Positions 45,080-55,622 are shown, counted from the stretch's first letter. The stretch is 64,000 bases of DNA from Bursaphelenchus xylophilus (GCA_904066235.2 CAJFCV020000003.1:11160001-11224000); one strand, 5' to 3'. Translations and numbers: made by a program. The notes: generated by a model not told the origin, from the letters alone.

Positions 45080-47972
45080 CTACAAGTTCTTGACTTTCCA
45101 TTGTTTGATGTTCGAGTCTTGCCCGATAGTGATCAAAGTGTTGTCGTCCAGCCATCTGACAATGTTAATGGGGCTCATTGCATGCGAATTTCTGAATACT
45201 CGGGGGTGTTCGCCGGACTTTTGGAGGTCCCAAACCATCAGATGGGTGTCCAGACCGCCCGACGCGATGTATCGCCCATTCGGCGAGAAGCTGGCATTGT
45301 TGACTCTGGCTGTGTGGAAGGTCCAGTCTTTCTCCGATGCCTGTTTGAAGTCATCCGCGATTTTGTAGGGCACAACTTTGCGGGCGGCATCAGTAGCGAC
45401 AAGATGTTGTCCATCAGCCGAAAATTCGACTGAAGTTACGATTCCAGCGTGGTTGAGGACCTTTTTTTCAGTGAGCTTTCCTGCTGAATCGGCTTCGTAG
45501 ATTCTAACTTTGCTGTCCTGCAACAAAAAACTATCAATTTCGTAAAATTTTTATCAAACTCCTCATGGATAATATAAAAAATCCTCAAAACTCGAAATTT
45601 ATAGCTTCTTTTTTGCCTAAACCCATTTCAAACTCAATAATATTCCTTTAAACTCACCGCAGACCCAACAGCCACCAATTTATTGTCCTTCGAAATAGCC
45701 ACGCAAACCCCGTCAAAGCCAAAGTCCAATGTGAATTTGAGGTCTTTGCCGTGGAACACGAAGATGTGCTTGTACGCCGCGACAACGCTGACCTTTCCAT
45801 CGGCTGAGACGGCCAATCCACGAGGTTGACTAGACAATTTGACGGATTCTGACTTCACAGCAGCTAAAAATATTACTTTAGTCTACTACAATATATTTTT
45901 CCAATTTTTCTTGGCTTAAACCTACAAATATCGCCGAAAACTCCGCTGGTAAAGGCCACAGAGTCATCCCACGCCGCTGTGATCAACGTGCCGTCGGGGG
46001 TGAGGCCAAGTCCGGAGATCTGGGTCTTGTGGGGAGATGGCTCGATGCGTTCGGAAACTCCGGTAGCGGTCTCCCATCGGGCTGAAAATGATTTTTTACG
46101 TCATATTCCATCCTCTCCAGGCAAAAAAATTATACAAATCCGCAAAAAAAAATTATTTCTTTGCCTAAAGTAATATACAGCGGACCTGATCCAGTGGCAA
46201 AAAACGGACCATTTTGCATCCGGGAAGTTTCAAAAATGTGGCAAAATACCTCCCTCTCCAAGTAAAAAAACTCCGATTTCAATAGCGCGCCTTCAAAACG
46301 GAGTTTTTTCACATGCAGAGAGAGGTATTTTGCCACATTTTTTGATACTTCCCTGATGCAAAATGATACGTTTTTTGCCACTGGATCAGGGCCCTCAGTA
46401 CAACTTGTTACCTAAAATTTCAAAAATCCAAACTCAAAAGCAACTTACTGATGTTTCCTTCGAAATCCGCGGTGAAAACGAACTTCTTGTCGGCCGAGAC
46501 AGCTGCGGAAGTGATGGGTCGATTATGGCCCTTAATAGTCTTGGCAACACTTCCACTTTCCGGCTCAATATACGAAACAAAGCCGGCTAGGGACACGGAA
46601 ATGATCCATTTCGCAGTCCAAATCAGACCCAGCTGTTGGTTATTCACATTATCGCCAAAGGAGACGGTTCTAAAATCCGAAAATCAAAAAAAAACTTTAA
46701 ATTCCTACTTTTCCAGCGATTTTCCCTCCACATCCCAGATTTTGACGGTTTTATCGCCGGAGGCGGTGGCCAGCTTCTTGCCGCAGGGAGACCATGCCAA
46801 ACCGAAGACTCCACCAGCGTGGGCGGCGTCTCCTTTCACGGACGAGTCGAGCAATTCGCCGGATTTTGCGCCATCAACCCCTTCGAAGAGGATAACCTTG
46901 CCGTCAGCGCCGGCGGAGGCGAACAAAGTCCCGTCTTTGTTGTATCTGACACAGTGGACGAAGCGAGTGTGCTCGTGGAAGGTCTGAAACATAACTATGA
47001 ATAATTTTCAAGTCAAAAAATCAAAAAATTTTTTGATCTTATCAAATTTTTGACCTAAAAATGAAAAAATTTTTAAAAATCCTAAAAAATGATGACTTAC
47101 AGTCTTGAACTTGAACGGAGGACCCTCAAAAATGGCCACAGTGTTGTCCTCACTGCCACTGACCACTCGGAAAGGTCGGTTTGGCTTGAAATCGACCGAG
47201 CTGACCGGTCGACTTTGGCCGGACAAAGATCCGTTACTGGTGCCGGTATCGAAAAGGAAAACGTGGCCAAATCTGCAAAATGTCATCAGTTAGTCATATT
47301 ACAACTCTCGCAAAAAAAATTCGTAAGAGACTTAAGATTTGGCGAAAATTTTATATTACACTAGGTCATCAAGTGAAATTTTAATTTTTCCACCCAAAAC
47401 AAACATTTTACTGACCTTTCTCTGGCCTCTCCAACAGCCGCAAGTCTTTTGCTCTCCGAATCCCATGCAATGTCTCGGATTGGACCACCAATGACTGGGT
47501 ATTCGGCCTTGAGAATATGCTCCTTCTGAGTGGTGTCCCAGATCCGGATCTTGCCCGACTGATCCCCGGAAGCGATGTAAAATCCAGTAGGAGAGTATTT
47601 GGCAACAGTTGTGAGTACGGAGTGCTCTGTATAGATATCGGTCTTGGTGATATCCTAGAAATAAAATTTTAGTGGACTGATGACTAAAGTAAGGTCATTT
47701 TTCCCAAAATTTGTAGAGCTATGGACGAAAAAACCTTTCAAAAGCTCTTTTATATAATTTAGAACAAAAATCACATCAAATTTTTGAAGAAAACATATTA
47801 ATTTTCTTCAATTTCCACCTACTTCAATATCCCTGATGTAAACGCTGTTTCCGTTGCAATATAAGAACGTGGAATTGTCGTGTTTCGAACTCAACACCAA
47901 CGGAAGACCTCTCACAGTCCTGGGGAGTGATGCGAACGTGTTCACCAGGTCAATCTCGCCCTCACCCGCCAT
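45080..47972 (-). CDS. unc-78: Actin-interacting protein 1 (AIP1/UNC-78), WD40 double propeller
   Basis: WD-repeat protein that works with ADF/cofilin to disassemble actin filaments; in nematode muscle it is needed for ordered myofibrils. Eight exons in coding order: 47972-47823, 47654-47416, 47272-47101, 46983-46709, 46669-46449, 46081-45926, 45863-45658, 45517-45080. All phases fit, giving 618 residues, close to C. elegans UNC-78 (611). WD signatures occur throughout: [49 protein letters not shown] and the closing [15 protein letters not shown]. The start [19 protein letters not shown] has the N-terminal 'PRTVRG' typical of AIP1. Intron 5 carries a complete MITE-B insertion. A TTTTAG acceptor at 47997-47999, just upstream of the ATG, could be the trans-splice or 5'UTR acceptor. 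C. elegans has a paralogue (aipl-1), so paralogue identity is inferred. Confidence 0.94.
45563..45580 (-). promoter_or_regulatory. Intronic TATATTATCCATG motif (unc-78)
   Basis: On the gene's sense strand this intron contains TTTTATATTATCCATGAG. A near-identical copy occurs at 48623-48640, and a shorter one in LHPP intron 1 at 51363-51376. Confidence 0.4.
45881..45899 (-). promoter_or_regulatory. Intronic TATATTGTAGTAG motif (unc-78)
   Basis: Sense-strand ATATATTGTAGTAGAC in intron 6. It directly adjoins a TATTACTTTAGTC word on the other strand. Confidence 0.4.
46177..46400. mobile_element. MITE-B copy 3, inside unc-78 intron 5
   Basis: CGGACCTGATCCAGTGGCAA at left and TTGCCACTGGATCAGGGCCC at right. 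It occupies most of the intron without touching the splice sites. Confidence 0.85.
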
Positions 47973-47996
47973 TTGGGGTTTGTTCAAGATCTACAC

Positions 47997-47999
47997 CTA
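47997..47999 (-). promoter_or_regulatory. Candidate trans-splice/5'UTR acceptor of unc-78
   Basis: Minus strand TTTATATTATTTTAG ends 25 bp before the ATG, the usual position of a spliced-leader acceptor in nematodes. It could equally end a 5'UTR intron. Confidence 0.45.
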
Positions 48000-48345
48000 A
48001 AATAATATAAAACTTGGTAAAAAACATTGAAATCGAGGAAAATTTAGATGTAGAAAGATTCACGAGAGATTTAGAGGGCTAGAATTCAAGAAATTGGTAT
48101 CTTGCCCAAAAATTTTATCAAATTTGACAAATTTTAAGACAGGTATCTAAAACAATATAAAAATTGGCGAGAAAATGCGAAATAAAAGAAAATTTGTGGA
48201 AAAACAGATGACAACTGGTCCAAATATCAACAAAATACAATATCATTACACCACTCAACGTATTTTACCTCAAATTTTTACAAAATCCCACAAAAATTCA
48301 AATTATTACCTAAAATTTCAAAAGTCCAAAACCCGGGATCCCGAC

Positions 48346-48576
48346 TTAATTTCGAAGCACTTTGGGATGCCCCATTTCTTGAACATTAGTTTCGGTCAGT
48401 TCCTTTGCCCCGTCCCCTTTATTTTTACTTCCATTGATCTCGAGAAACGAGGAGGGAGGCGAAAAAATCGAGATTTTCGAAGGGATTTTTCTTTGAGTGG
48501 GCGAAAAATTTTGGTGCGACAAATAAACATGGCCTTTCTCATTGTAGCTAGAGTCCATTTCGTTGGAAAAAGTCAA
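48346..48576 (-). CDS. Coding-like open stretch, unknown
   Basis: An open frame of 76 codons (69 from the ATG at 48555) begins MDSSYNEKGHVYLSHQNFSP and ends GHPKVLRN. It is rich in Ser, Asn and Lys with no low-complexity or MITE sequence, unlike most open frames here. It lies just upstream of unc-78 on the same strand. I recognise no domain. It could be a terminal exon, a small gene, or chance; the opposite strand is also partly open. Confidence 0.25.
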   Translation of the reverse strand: MTFSNEMDSSYNEKGHVYLSHQNFSPTQRKIPSKISIFSPPSSFLEINGSKNKGDGAKELTETNVQEMGHPKVLRN

Positions 48577-48722
48577 TAAAAATAGTCGAAAATAAAATTT
48601 TTTTAAAAATATTCCGAAATGGTCATGGATAATATAAAAAATTGCCGATATCTCATGTACAACAAAAGATGAGCTGCTGAAATTTTAACAATGTAAAATT
48701 AAGACCATAGACTTTGTATTAG

Positions 48723-48903
48723 AAGAAAAAACGTTCATCGTCTTCGATTTGAACGCCTTCAAAATGCGAATTCCGTTATATTGGACATGCCCGAAATGAA
48801 TCATCTGGGCCGCCCGGACCCCGCCGTTCCTACAGCTGTTCGCGACCAGATCAGGGCTCAAAAACAAGATGACGCCGTCAGACACATGATCAGACGAAAT
48901 TAG
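48723..48903 (+). CDS. Coding-like terminal exon, unknown
   Basis: After a good acceptor (TTTGTATTAG) the frame reads RKNVHRLRFERLQNANSVIL, then DMPEMNHLGRPDPAVPTAVR and DQIRAQKQDDAVRHMIRRN to a TAG. Codon use and GC content look coding. It is followed by a stem-loop (48920-48952) and AATAAA at 48956, which fits a 3' end. The other strand is also open across 48685-48966, so strand is uncertain, and I found no upstream exon. Family not recognised. Confidence 0.35.
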
Positions 48904-48919
48904 AAAGCAGTGAAATATA

Positions 48920-48961
48920 TTATCCATCACCATTTTTTTCGGTGATGGATAAGAAAATAAA
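48920..48961 (+). terminator. Stem-loop plus AATAAA
   Basis: Perfect 12-bp stem (TTATCCATCACC / GGTGATGGATAA) with a 9-nt T-rich loop, then AATAAA at 48956. It lies 17 bp after the TAG of the coding-like stretch at 48723-48903. The stem also contains the TATTATCC word of the intronic motif. Confidence 0.4.
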
Positions 48962-49748
48962 ATCAAAATAATTTTGTATTTTTACCGCCAATTCTAGCTC
49001 TCGCGATCCAAAAACAGTTTGAAGGTCAGATCGCGTCGTTTCGTTGGTGATTCACCGCGGAATTTTGGAGGCGCGCCAATTTTTGATTAAAAAGACGGTC
49101 TAGTATAATATAATTCAAATTTCAAGGAAATCTTTGTAAAATGCGGCTTAAAAAACACTGTAAACTCGCTAAAGTAACGGGAAATTCGCAAATCGTCAAA
49201 AATTTACTCGACAAAAATTTGAAAACAAATTTTTCCGAAAATTTTTTGCTCGTCTAGAAAACCTGTCATCTATAACATGATAAACCCGATTTCCCCTGTA
49301 AATTTGAGTTTTGGCAAGTCAAATAGTACAAATCTACGATAGATTACTAAAATTCTCCCAATAAGTTCAGTAATAAGCTTGTGCAGAGCCTGTCATAACG
49401 ACGTATTTTCTGAATGAGTCAAGTGTTTCTTTTTATCCGAAAACGTGTCAAGTCTCCCTTTTTCGAGTGTTCTATCAATTTTTTAGGTGTTTCTCCGATG
49501 TAATTCGACTTTTTTGTCGGGTATTTATGCAATCGCATTTATTACCGTCGTATTTTACCAAAAAATTCAACTTTTCCACCTTCTCCTCTTGTGTAACATT
49601 ATTTTTATCGAAAAAATAATGTTTTTGAAAAGGATAAGAAAACTACACGAAAAAAGTCCGATCAAGTGATGAGCGTTTGGATAATAATTGCTGAAGTCGT
49701 GTAGTTTGTCGGCGGACCCGTTTTTGCATCGATTTTTATATTACTTTA

Positions 49749-49761
49749 GTTCTCTTTGTAG
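49749..49761 (+). promoter_or_regulatory. Candidate trans-splice acceptor of the R3HCC1L-like gene
   Basis: TTCTCTTTGTAG ends 25 bp before the ATG at 49786. A TATATTACTTTAG motif lies immediately upstream. Confidence 0.4.
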
Positions 49762-49785
49762 GGTTCCATCAAAAAATCCACGAAA

Positions 49786-50802
49786 ATGAGCAGCAACGAC
49801 CTTGTGGTTGATTCCTGGGAACAACTGGACGATGAGGAAGGTGAGCAGAATGGAACCGAAGCTCTGGACAAAGTATGTTGTTCTATCTTTTCTTTTTATT
49901 TCGATTTTTAGTTAAACGCTGCGTTGGAGAACCTCAAGGTCACAAAAACAGCCCTGAAGCCGGCCAAAGATCCGTTCGCGGAGAAGAAGAAGAAAGCTGA
50001 AGTGCCGAAGGCTGTGACGGCATCGTTGAAGACATCAGACTTGGGATCTAGTGGGGATGAGAAGGATTCGGAGGGCAAATACGACGGGCTGAGGCATATT
50101 GTGATAGTCAAGGGAAATCCGGTTGATGAAGAGTCGTTGATGCATCGAATAACGGCTGATTTTGGAAGAAATGTGAGAATGGAAAAGGTTGATGAGAAAA
50201 CAGTGCTATTGGTTTTCCATAACACTTTGAATGGTGAGATCTTGGAATGGGATAGCCAGATCTGACGTTGGTTGAAAAAATTTAGGAAATCAATGGGTTT
50301 GGCACATTTCAATTGCTGATGATCTCGGAAATAGACTATAGATTGATCAGAGAAGTTAAATACGGCTTTTAAAACAGAATGAATACCAAAATCGGCCATA
50401 TTTTATATTGTAGTAGACATGAATTTGGATTTTTATGATTTTTCTTCCCGAAATTTTAATTTATTACTTTCCCACTTTCTGTATAACTGTAATGATCTAT
50501 TTTTGATCATTTTAGCGCGTCATTGCGTCCGCTCCTCCAACAAATACGCTCCCATGAAGCTCTATCTTGTTGATGAACCAGAGGTGGATGAGCACGTCAA
50601 ATATTGCCAAAAACACAAATCCACCCTTCGACCAGTCCAATCCGAAGTCCGACCAGCCACAAATGTCAGCGTGATACGACAGGCCGTCTCCAGACATCTC
50701 AATGTTCGAGTTCCAGTTTCGGCGGAGCAAAAGAACGCCGAAAAAGAGCAAATCCGCGAAGCCAAGGAGAGGAAACGCGCTATCAAGGCGATATGGGAGT
50801 AA
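49786..50802 (+). CDS. R3HCC1/R3HCC1L-like C-terminal domain protein
   Basis: Three exons, 49786-49872, 49912-50233 and 50516-50802, with phases 0 and 1, give 231 residues. The N-terminus is acidic (SWEQLDDEEGEQNG), followed by a lysine-rich stretch (FAEKKKKAE). The C-terminal half resembles the end of vertebrate R3HCC1L: an RRM-like fold (HIVIVKGNPVDEESLMHRI ... VLLVFHNTLNARHCVRS), then RPATNVSVIRQAVSRHLNV and a basic helix EQIREAKERKRAIKAIWE matching the family's EARERKR...IWE ending. No R3H motif is visible. The molecular function of the family is poorly known. A TTTGTAG acceptor at 49751-49761 lies 25 bp before the ATG and could accept a spliced leader. It is the first of three same-strand genes. 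Confidence 0.78.
50401..50421 (+). promoter_or_regulatory. Intronic TATATTGTAGTAG motif (R3HCC1L-like)
   Basis: Sense-strand TTATATTGTAGTAGACATG in intron 2. Confidence 0.4.
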
Positions 50803-50834
50803 TTCGAAGCCTTTTTAAGCCTATTATCAACTAA

Positions 50835-50913
50835 TCAAGTCATATTCATCCAACGGTTGTGGTTCTCCGAGATCTCTTCGATTACTGCAAGGAGCATATC
50901 CCGTCAAATCCAG
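50835..50913 (+). CDS. Coding-like fragment between two genes
   Basis: Open stretch HPTVVVLRDLFDYCKEHIPS followed by NPG, ending in a donor-like CCAG|GTGTAA. It lies in the 334-bp gap between the R3HCC1L-like stop and the LHPP start. It may be an unlisted exon, a 5' exon of LHPP, or plain 3'UTR; no continuation was found. Confidence 0.2.
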
Positions 50914-50990
50914 GTGTAAAAAATACCCAATTTTTTCTGTATATATATGTAATTAGCTTTCTATCGAACTTTTTCATAACTCTACCTCGA

Positions 50991-50996
50991 AATAAA
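50991..50996 (+). terminator. Poly(A) signal of the R3HCC1L-like gene
   Basis: AATAAA 189 bp after the stop and 140 bp before the LHPP start. Confidence 0.5.
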
Positions 50997-51135
50997 CAAG
51001 TTTTACGAAGAGTTTTCAGCAAATTTTTGTCATTTTATCAACCTTCAGACAGGTTTCATCGTATAAAATGTCCGAAATTTTTATTTTCGCGTTTTTTCTC
51101 AAAGTTTTGGGTCTGTCAGTTTGGAGGTGCTCCAC

Positions 51136-52584
51136 ATGGCATTCAAACCGCATTCGGTAAAGGGATTCTTACTCGACATCACCGGAGTTTTGTATAACAG
51201 TTCACCAGAAGGCGGCGAGGCCATCAAGGGATCAATTGAGGCGATTGCAAGGTAAATTATTGTGTTATTTGGGATTGTTATGAGTTGTAACGGCTGTTAC
51301 AACGCGTATACTAACTTGTGAAACAACTTAGAACATATTTAACCTCAAAATTATAATTTTTGGATATTATCCATGGCAAGTGTAATATAATTTATGTCGA
51401 AAAATTTAGGTTAAAAGGCTTTTTTTGGGAGTTTTTTGCTTTGTTATGACTTGTGATTGACCCTGATGATGTTGCAGACAGTTTGAAGAGTTTTTTCATT
51501 ACTCGTGGCAAGTGTAATATCCCATCTCGTTCCAGGCTCTACAGAGAAAGCACACTGCGATTTGTGAGCAACGAGAGCACCTCCACACCGGCGAAACTTC
51601 ATGCCAAGCTGACTCGACTCGGCTTCACCTTGAAGCAGGAGCATTTGTTCACACCGGCTCCAGTGGCAGCTGACTACATTAAGAGAAATGGACTTCGACC
51701 TCACCTACTAATTCATAAAGGTAGAGTGTTATTTTTTGTTATTGCTTTGATTTTTAGGGGTACTAGAATGCTTTTCCGACTGTGATACGACGAACCCCAA
51801 CTGTGTAGTAGTGGGCGATGCCGAAGACGACTTCACGTACGAGAACATGAACAAAGCATTCCGGGTGTTAATGGAGTCGGAGCGACCTTTGTTGATCTCC
51901 CTTGGATGTGGGTAGGTGTGAGAGATCTCAAGGGAATTTGAGGTGAAAAATAAAAAGTTTCATTTTGTTGCCTAAAATATGCAAACGTCGTTGTAATCGG
52001 TTTTTAAGGTCTTGAATCAGCTACAAAAAAGTTTTTTTGTAGAATCTAGAGCCTTGATTTTCCTTATGAGACAATTTTAAGGGCAAAAATCACCAAATTT
52101 TATATTGTAGTAGGCATGAGTTGGAAAGTTTTTTGCTGTTTGGCCCAAAAATGGAAAGTTATGGAGTCTCAACTTCTCTCAGAGAAATATTAAGTCCTTT
52201 CTGATATTCCCCAACGATTTTCAACACCCAATATCATCTCATTTCAGTCGGTTCTATCAACGAGTCACAGGCCCTTGTATGGATCTCGGCGGCTTCGCAA
52301 TCGCCCTGAAATACGCCACCGGCTGCGAACACATTGTGCTGGGCAAACCGGACGAGTCCTATTTTATGGCCGCCATCAACGACATGGGTCTGAGCAAGGA
52401 GGAGGTGGTTATGGTGGGCGATGACATTGTGAGCGACATTGGCGGCGCCCAAAGCCACGGAATCCGCGCGATCCAAGTGAAGACCGGGAAATGGCGACCA
52501 GAATGGGAGAAACACTACGTGAACCCCGACTTCATCGCTGACAACCTTCAGCACGCGGTGGAGACAGTGCTCGACGCCAAATAA
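51136..52584 (+). CDS. lhpp: Phospholysine phosphohistidine inorganic pyrophosphate phosphatase (LHPP), HAD family
   Basis: Cytosolic HAD-superfamily phosphatase that hydrolyses phosphohistidine, phospholysine and pyrophosphate. Four exons, 51136-51251, 51536-51720, 51758-51911 and 52248-52584, with phases 2, 1 and 2 all consistent, give 263 residues (human LHPP 270). Motif I is GFLLDITGVLYN, with the nucleophile Asp and the LHPP-type replacement of the second Asp. Motif II region is RFVSNEST. The central LHPP signature is NPNCVVVGDAEDDFTYENMN, followed by FRVLMESERPLLISLG. The motif III lysine is in VLGKPDESYF, and motif IV is VGDDIVSDIGGAQSHG. TGKWRPEWE matches TGKFRP of the vertebrate enzyme. 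A CAG acceptor ending at 51119 lies 16 bp before the ATG. AATAAA at 52652. Confidence 0.96.
52098..52118 (+). promoter_or_regulatory. Intronic TATATTGTAGTAG motif (LHPP)
   Basis: Sense-strand TTATATTGTAGTAGGCATG in intron 3, one base different from the copy at 50401. Confidence 0.4.
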
Positions 52585-52651
52585 GCCTTAAACTTTGCGA
52601 GGAACTCACTTGGACAATGATCTGACCGTGTGTAATATAATATAAGTTCAT

Positions 52652-52657
52652 AATAAA
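52652..52657 (+). terminator. Poly(A) signal of LHPP
   Basis: AATAAA 68 bp after the LHPP stop. Confidence 0.6.
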
Positions 52658-52860
52658 GTGATAATCATCGATAAATACGGCGAGGAGAAGAGTTGACTCA
52701 CTCGGGTCAAGTCTCTCGCTAGCTTTCTTTTTTTTCTGGAAAACAAGTTGGTCGATTTTCTGGATCGCACCGAGCTGAGTTCATTTCGATTCGAATTAGA
52801 CGAAAACCTCCAAACACGGCGTTAGTTCGGAGAGCGTTTGCTTTTTCCTCGGCTCCATTT

Positions 52861-53878
52861 ATGCGCCGATTCTTCGCCACGGGAATGCCGGAACAAAAAG
52901 GAACCCAATCAGGTATGTTTTTGAAGATTATTGTGTTTTGAGTTTAGATATTTTATTTCGAAGAGGTATGAGTGCTGTCAGAAGGTTTATAGCCTTACTA
53001 AACTTAAATTAGAAGCTGACATCATGGATAACATAAGCTTTAGTCAGATTTAGTAGGAATCTCAATGTTTTGAGGTGGATCAGCTACAGGATCGCCTTGA
53101 AAACGTTATAGAAACGTTTTGAACGGTTCATATTGAAATTTTGTGTCAAAATTCTGGAGATTTTTGATGGCCAACATCTGAAAGACACTCTTCTTCAATT
53201 ATTTTTCCTTTATGCCGTAGCATGTCCAAAATTTCAGCAGCGGTCCAGGAGAAGATCAAACAGCTCGGAAAGAAGCCGGAAGAGCTTACTGACGCCGAAT
53301 GGCAAAAGGTTTTACCCGATGAGGTGTACCATGTTGCTCGTGAAGCCGGGACAGAACGGCCGCATACAAGCGAGTTCGTGAAGAGTATGAAACCCGGTAA
53401 ATACGTGTGTTTTTGCTGCCGCACCGAATTGTTTGTGTAAGTTCAGTTTTTTCTTTGATTTTTCCGGTTTTAGATCTGAATCGAAGTTTTATACTGATTG
53501 TGGCTGGCCGGCATTCTCGAAGTCGGTGGAGGGTGATAAGAATATTGTGAGAATTGAAGATAATTCTTATGGAATGCAGAGAATCGAAGTTCGATGCAGG
53601 AAGGTGAGTTCTGGCGATCAAATTATATTGTAGTAGGTGGTTTGATGGAAAATTTTGAAAATTTCTGTTTTTCACTTTTTATAGAGACTTCAAATCACTC
53701 TCCAGGCTTTTTTGTTTGATCTGGAGCTATCTATACTGCATAGAGCCGTGTTTCTACCCTAATATTTTAGTGTAATGCCCATCTCGGCCATGTTTTCGAC
53801 GACGGTCCGATTAAAGATGGTGGAGAGCGGTTCTGCGTCAACGGATGCTCTCTCGACTTTGTTCCAGAAGCGAAGTAA
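52861..53878 (+). CDS. msrb: Methionine-R-sulfoxide reductase B (SelR domain)
   Basis: Repairs the R epimer of methionine sulfoxide in proteins. Four exons, 52861-52912, 53238-53436, 53474-53603 and 53771-53878, with phases 1, 2 and 0 consistent, give 162 residues. Both zinc-binding CxxC pairs are present (YVCFCC and [13 protein letters not shown]). The core TDCGWPAF and the catalytic segment [12 protein letters not shown] are intact, with Cys rather than selenocysteine. Residues 1-17 ([17 protein letters not shown]) resemble a mitochondrial presequence. An in-frame ATG at 53222, immediately before exon 2 ([11 protein letters not shown]), would give a version without the presequence by intron read-through or an internal promoter. 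A second Cys four residues after the catalytic Cys is unusual for the family. Repeat-D lies about 100 bp downstream. Confidence 0.94.
53622..53637 (+). promoter_or_regulatory. Intronic TATATTGTAGTAG motif (MsrB)
   Basis: Sense-strand ATTATATTGTAGTAGG, 20 bp into intron 3. Confidence 0.4.
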
Positions 53879-53974
53879 CGACGGTTTGGCTGCCTTTCAC
53901 TTACAAGTGCCTTGCAAATTAATTTATGGGAGTAATACTAATAATTATTAGTCTGGTGACAATATAAATACGTT

Positions 53975-54265
53975 TGAAACTGGGTGAAAAATTTCGTGCG
54001 TATTTTTACCATAAAGGGTAATGTTTCCAGAAAAAAACCAAATTTTTCCGCGCGAAACTGGCAAAGATATGGCGAAAATTTGTTTTTCTCTGACCGCTCT
54101 CCGCATTTCGTATACTCTCTCGGCCCCAAAGATCGTTGAATATCTTGGCTGCGGCTGCAAAGCACGAGCTAAAATTTTTAGGGCTTGATACAAGGCCTAT
54201 GCACAAAATGCGTGCAAAATTTAAAGAAAATTTGTCGCACTTTGGACCCTACCTTCCTTAGGTTG
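53975..54265. repeat. Repeat-D fragment
   Basis: CGCGAAACTGGCAAAGATAT through GCACGAGCTAAAATTTTTAG; begins about 100 bp after MsrB. Confidence 0.65.
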
Positions 54266-54609
54266 TTGTTGTAGACCAACCAACCCAATTTCTCTTCCAT
54301 TTTTGGCTCTGAACTTCCGAGCCGTCAATGTCGCAAGACTTTTGTTTGTCACTTCGCCGGCCGCGGTGCGGGTATTTTTGGGACGCGAAGCCGGATGTGA
54401 CCTATAATCGAATCAGAACGCTGAGAACTCGGTTTGTGGCAAAAGGACGAGTAAAAGTTAAGTTCGAAGATACTTCTTCGCGCTCAAAAGTTCGGACAAT
54501 CCGCACAATTTTTTTGTTTTACACTGTCGCGGGAAGTTACTGCTTTTCGACATCCATTCAAAAGCAATTCAGCCAGTTTGAAAGCGAATACGAAGTAAAT
54601 TGTATATTT

Positions 54610-55497
54610 GTCTCAACGATGATTAATCATCATTTCCGCTACATGCATTCAACAAAAAATTTTAAAAAATAAAAAATAAAGGAATTCCAAATTCGAATTC
54701 GTCCATTCAAAAGCGATTCAGCCATTTTGAAAGCGAATACGAAGTAAATTGTCTTTGGATTCACGAATTCGGACGATTTATCGCCGACGCCGCGCGCAAA
54801 AATGCACGTAGCTAGTGCAAAAACCGCAACCTTTCATTTGGGACCGATTTCTTTTTGGGCAAATTGGGTATTGACTCAATATGTATGGCCAATGTTGCAA
54901 AATTCTTTGGCCAGCCGGCCTGATGACTTTTGAAATCACAACTAAACTTTTTAATGGCTGGCTAAAAACCTGGGTCGGCTTCCTAATGTGTAAAAATGGC
55001 TTTGAAATCTCTAAAAAAGCTAGTGAAAAAAGATTTTGATACCTTGATCGACCAGCCAAAGTATCAAAATCTTTTTTGGCTGGTTTTTTCGAGATTTCAA
55101 AGCCATTTTGACACTTTGGCAAGCCGATCCAGGTTTTTGGCTCAACATTAAAGTTTAGTTGTGATTTCAAGTCGGACCGGCTGGTCAAAGAATTTTGCAA
55201 CATTGACTATGCATATTGGGCCACTACCCCATTTGCCCACAATGAAATCTGTCTCAAATGAAAGGTTGCGGTTTTTGCACTAGCTACGTGCATTTTTGCC
55301 CGTGACGACGGCGATAAATTGTCCGAATTTGTGAGGCCGAAGATAATTTACTTCGTATTCGCTTTCAAAGTGGCCAAATCGCTTTTGAATGGACGAATTC
55401 GAATTTGGAATTCCTTTATTTTTTTATTTTTTTAAAATTTTTCGTTGAATGGATGTAGCGGAAATGATGATTAATCATCGTCGAGACGAGTTTTCAG
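54610..55497. mobile_element. Foldback FB5, near-perfect ~890-bp palindrome
   Basis: Outer ends GTCTCAACGATGATTAATCA and inverse, centre near 55052 with almost no spacer. Arms share GGAATTCCAAATTCGAATTC, GTGCAAAAACCGCAACCTTT and TATCAAAATCTTTTTT. A ~50-bp piece (TTTGAAAGCGAATACGAAGT...) is directly repeated at 54550-54600, outside the left arm. Confidence 0.85.
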
Positions 55498-55622
55498 AAT
55501 GACATGAGGAAATAGACGAGTTGAGGGTGGGGACTGGGTAAATAGAGAAGGTTACAGTAAGTCTTATTAGTCCTTCGTTTTTATTATACAGATGGCAGTC
55601 AGGTTGGCTCGGAGATCACGTA

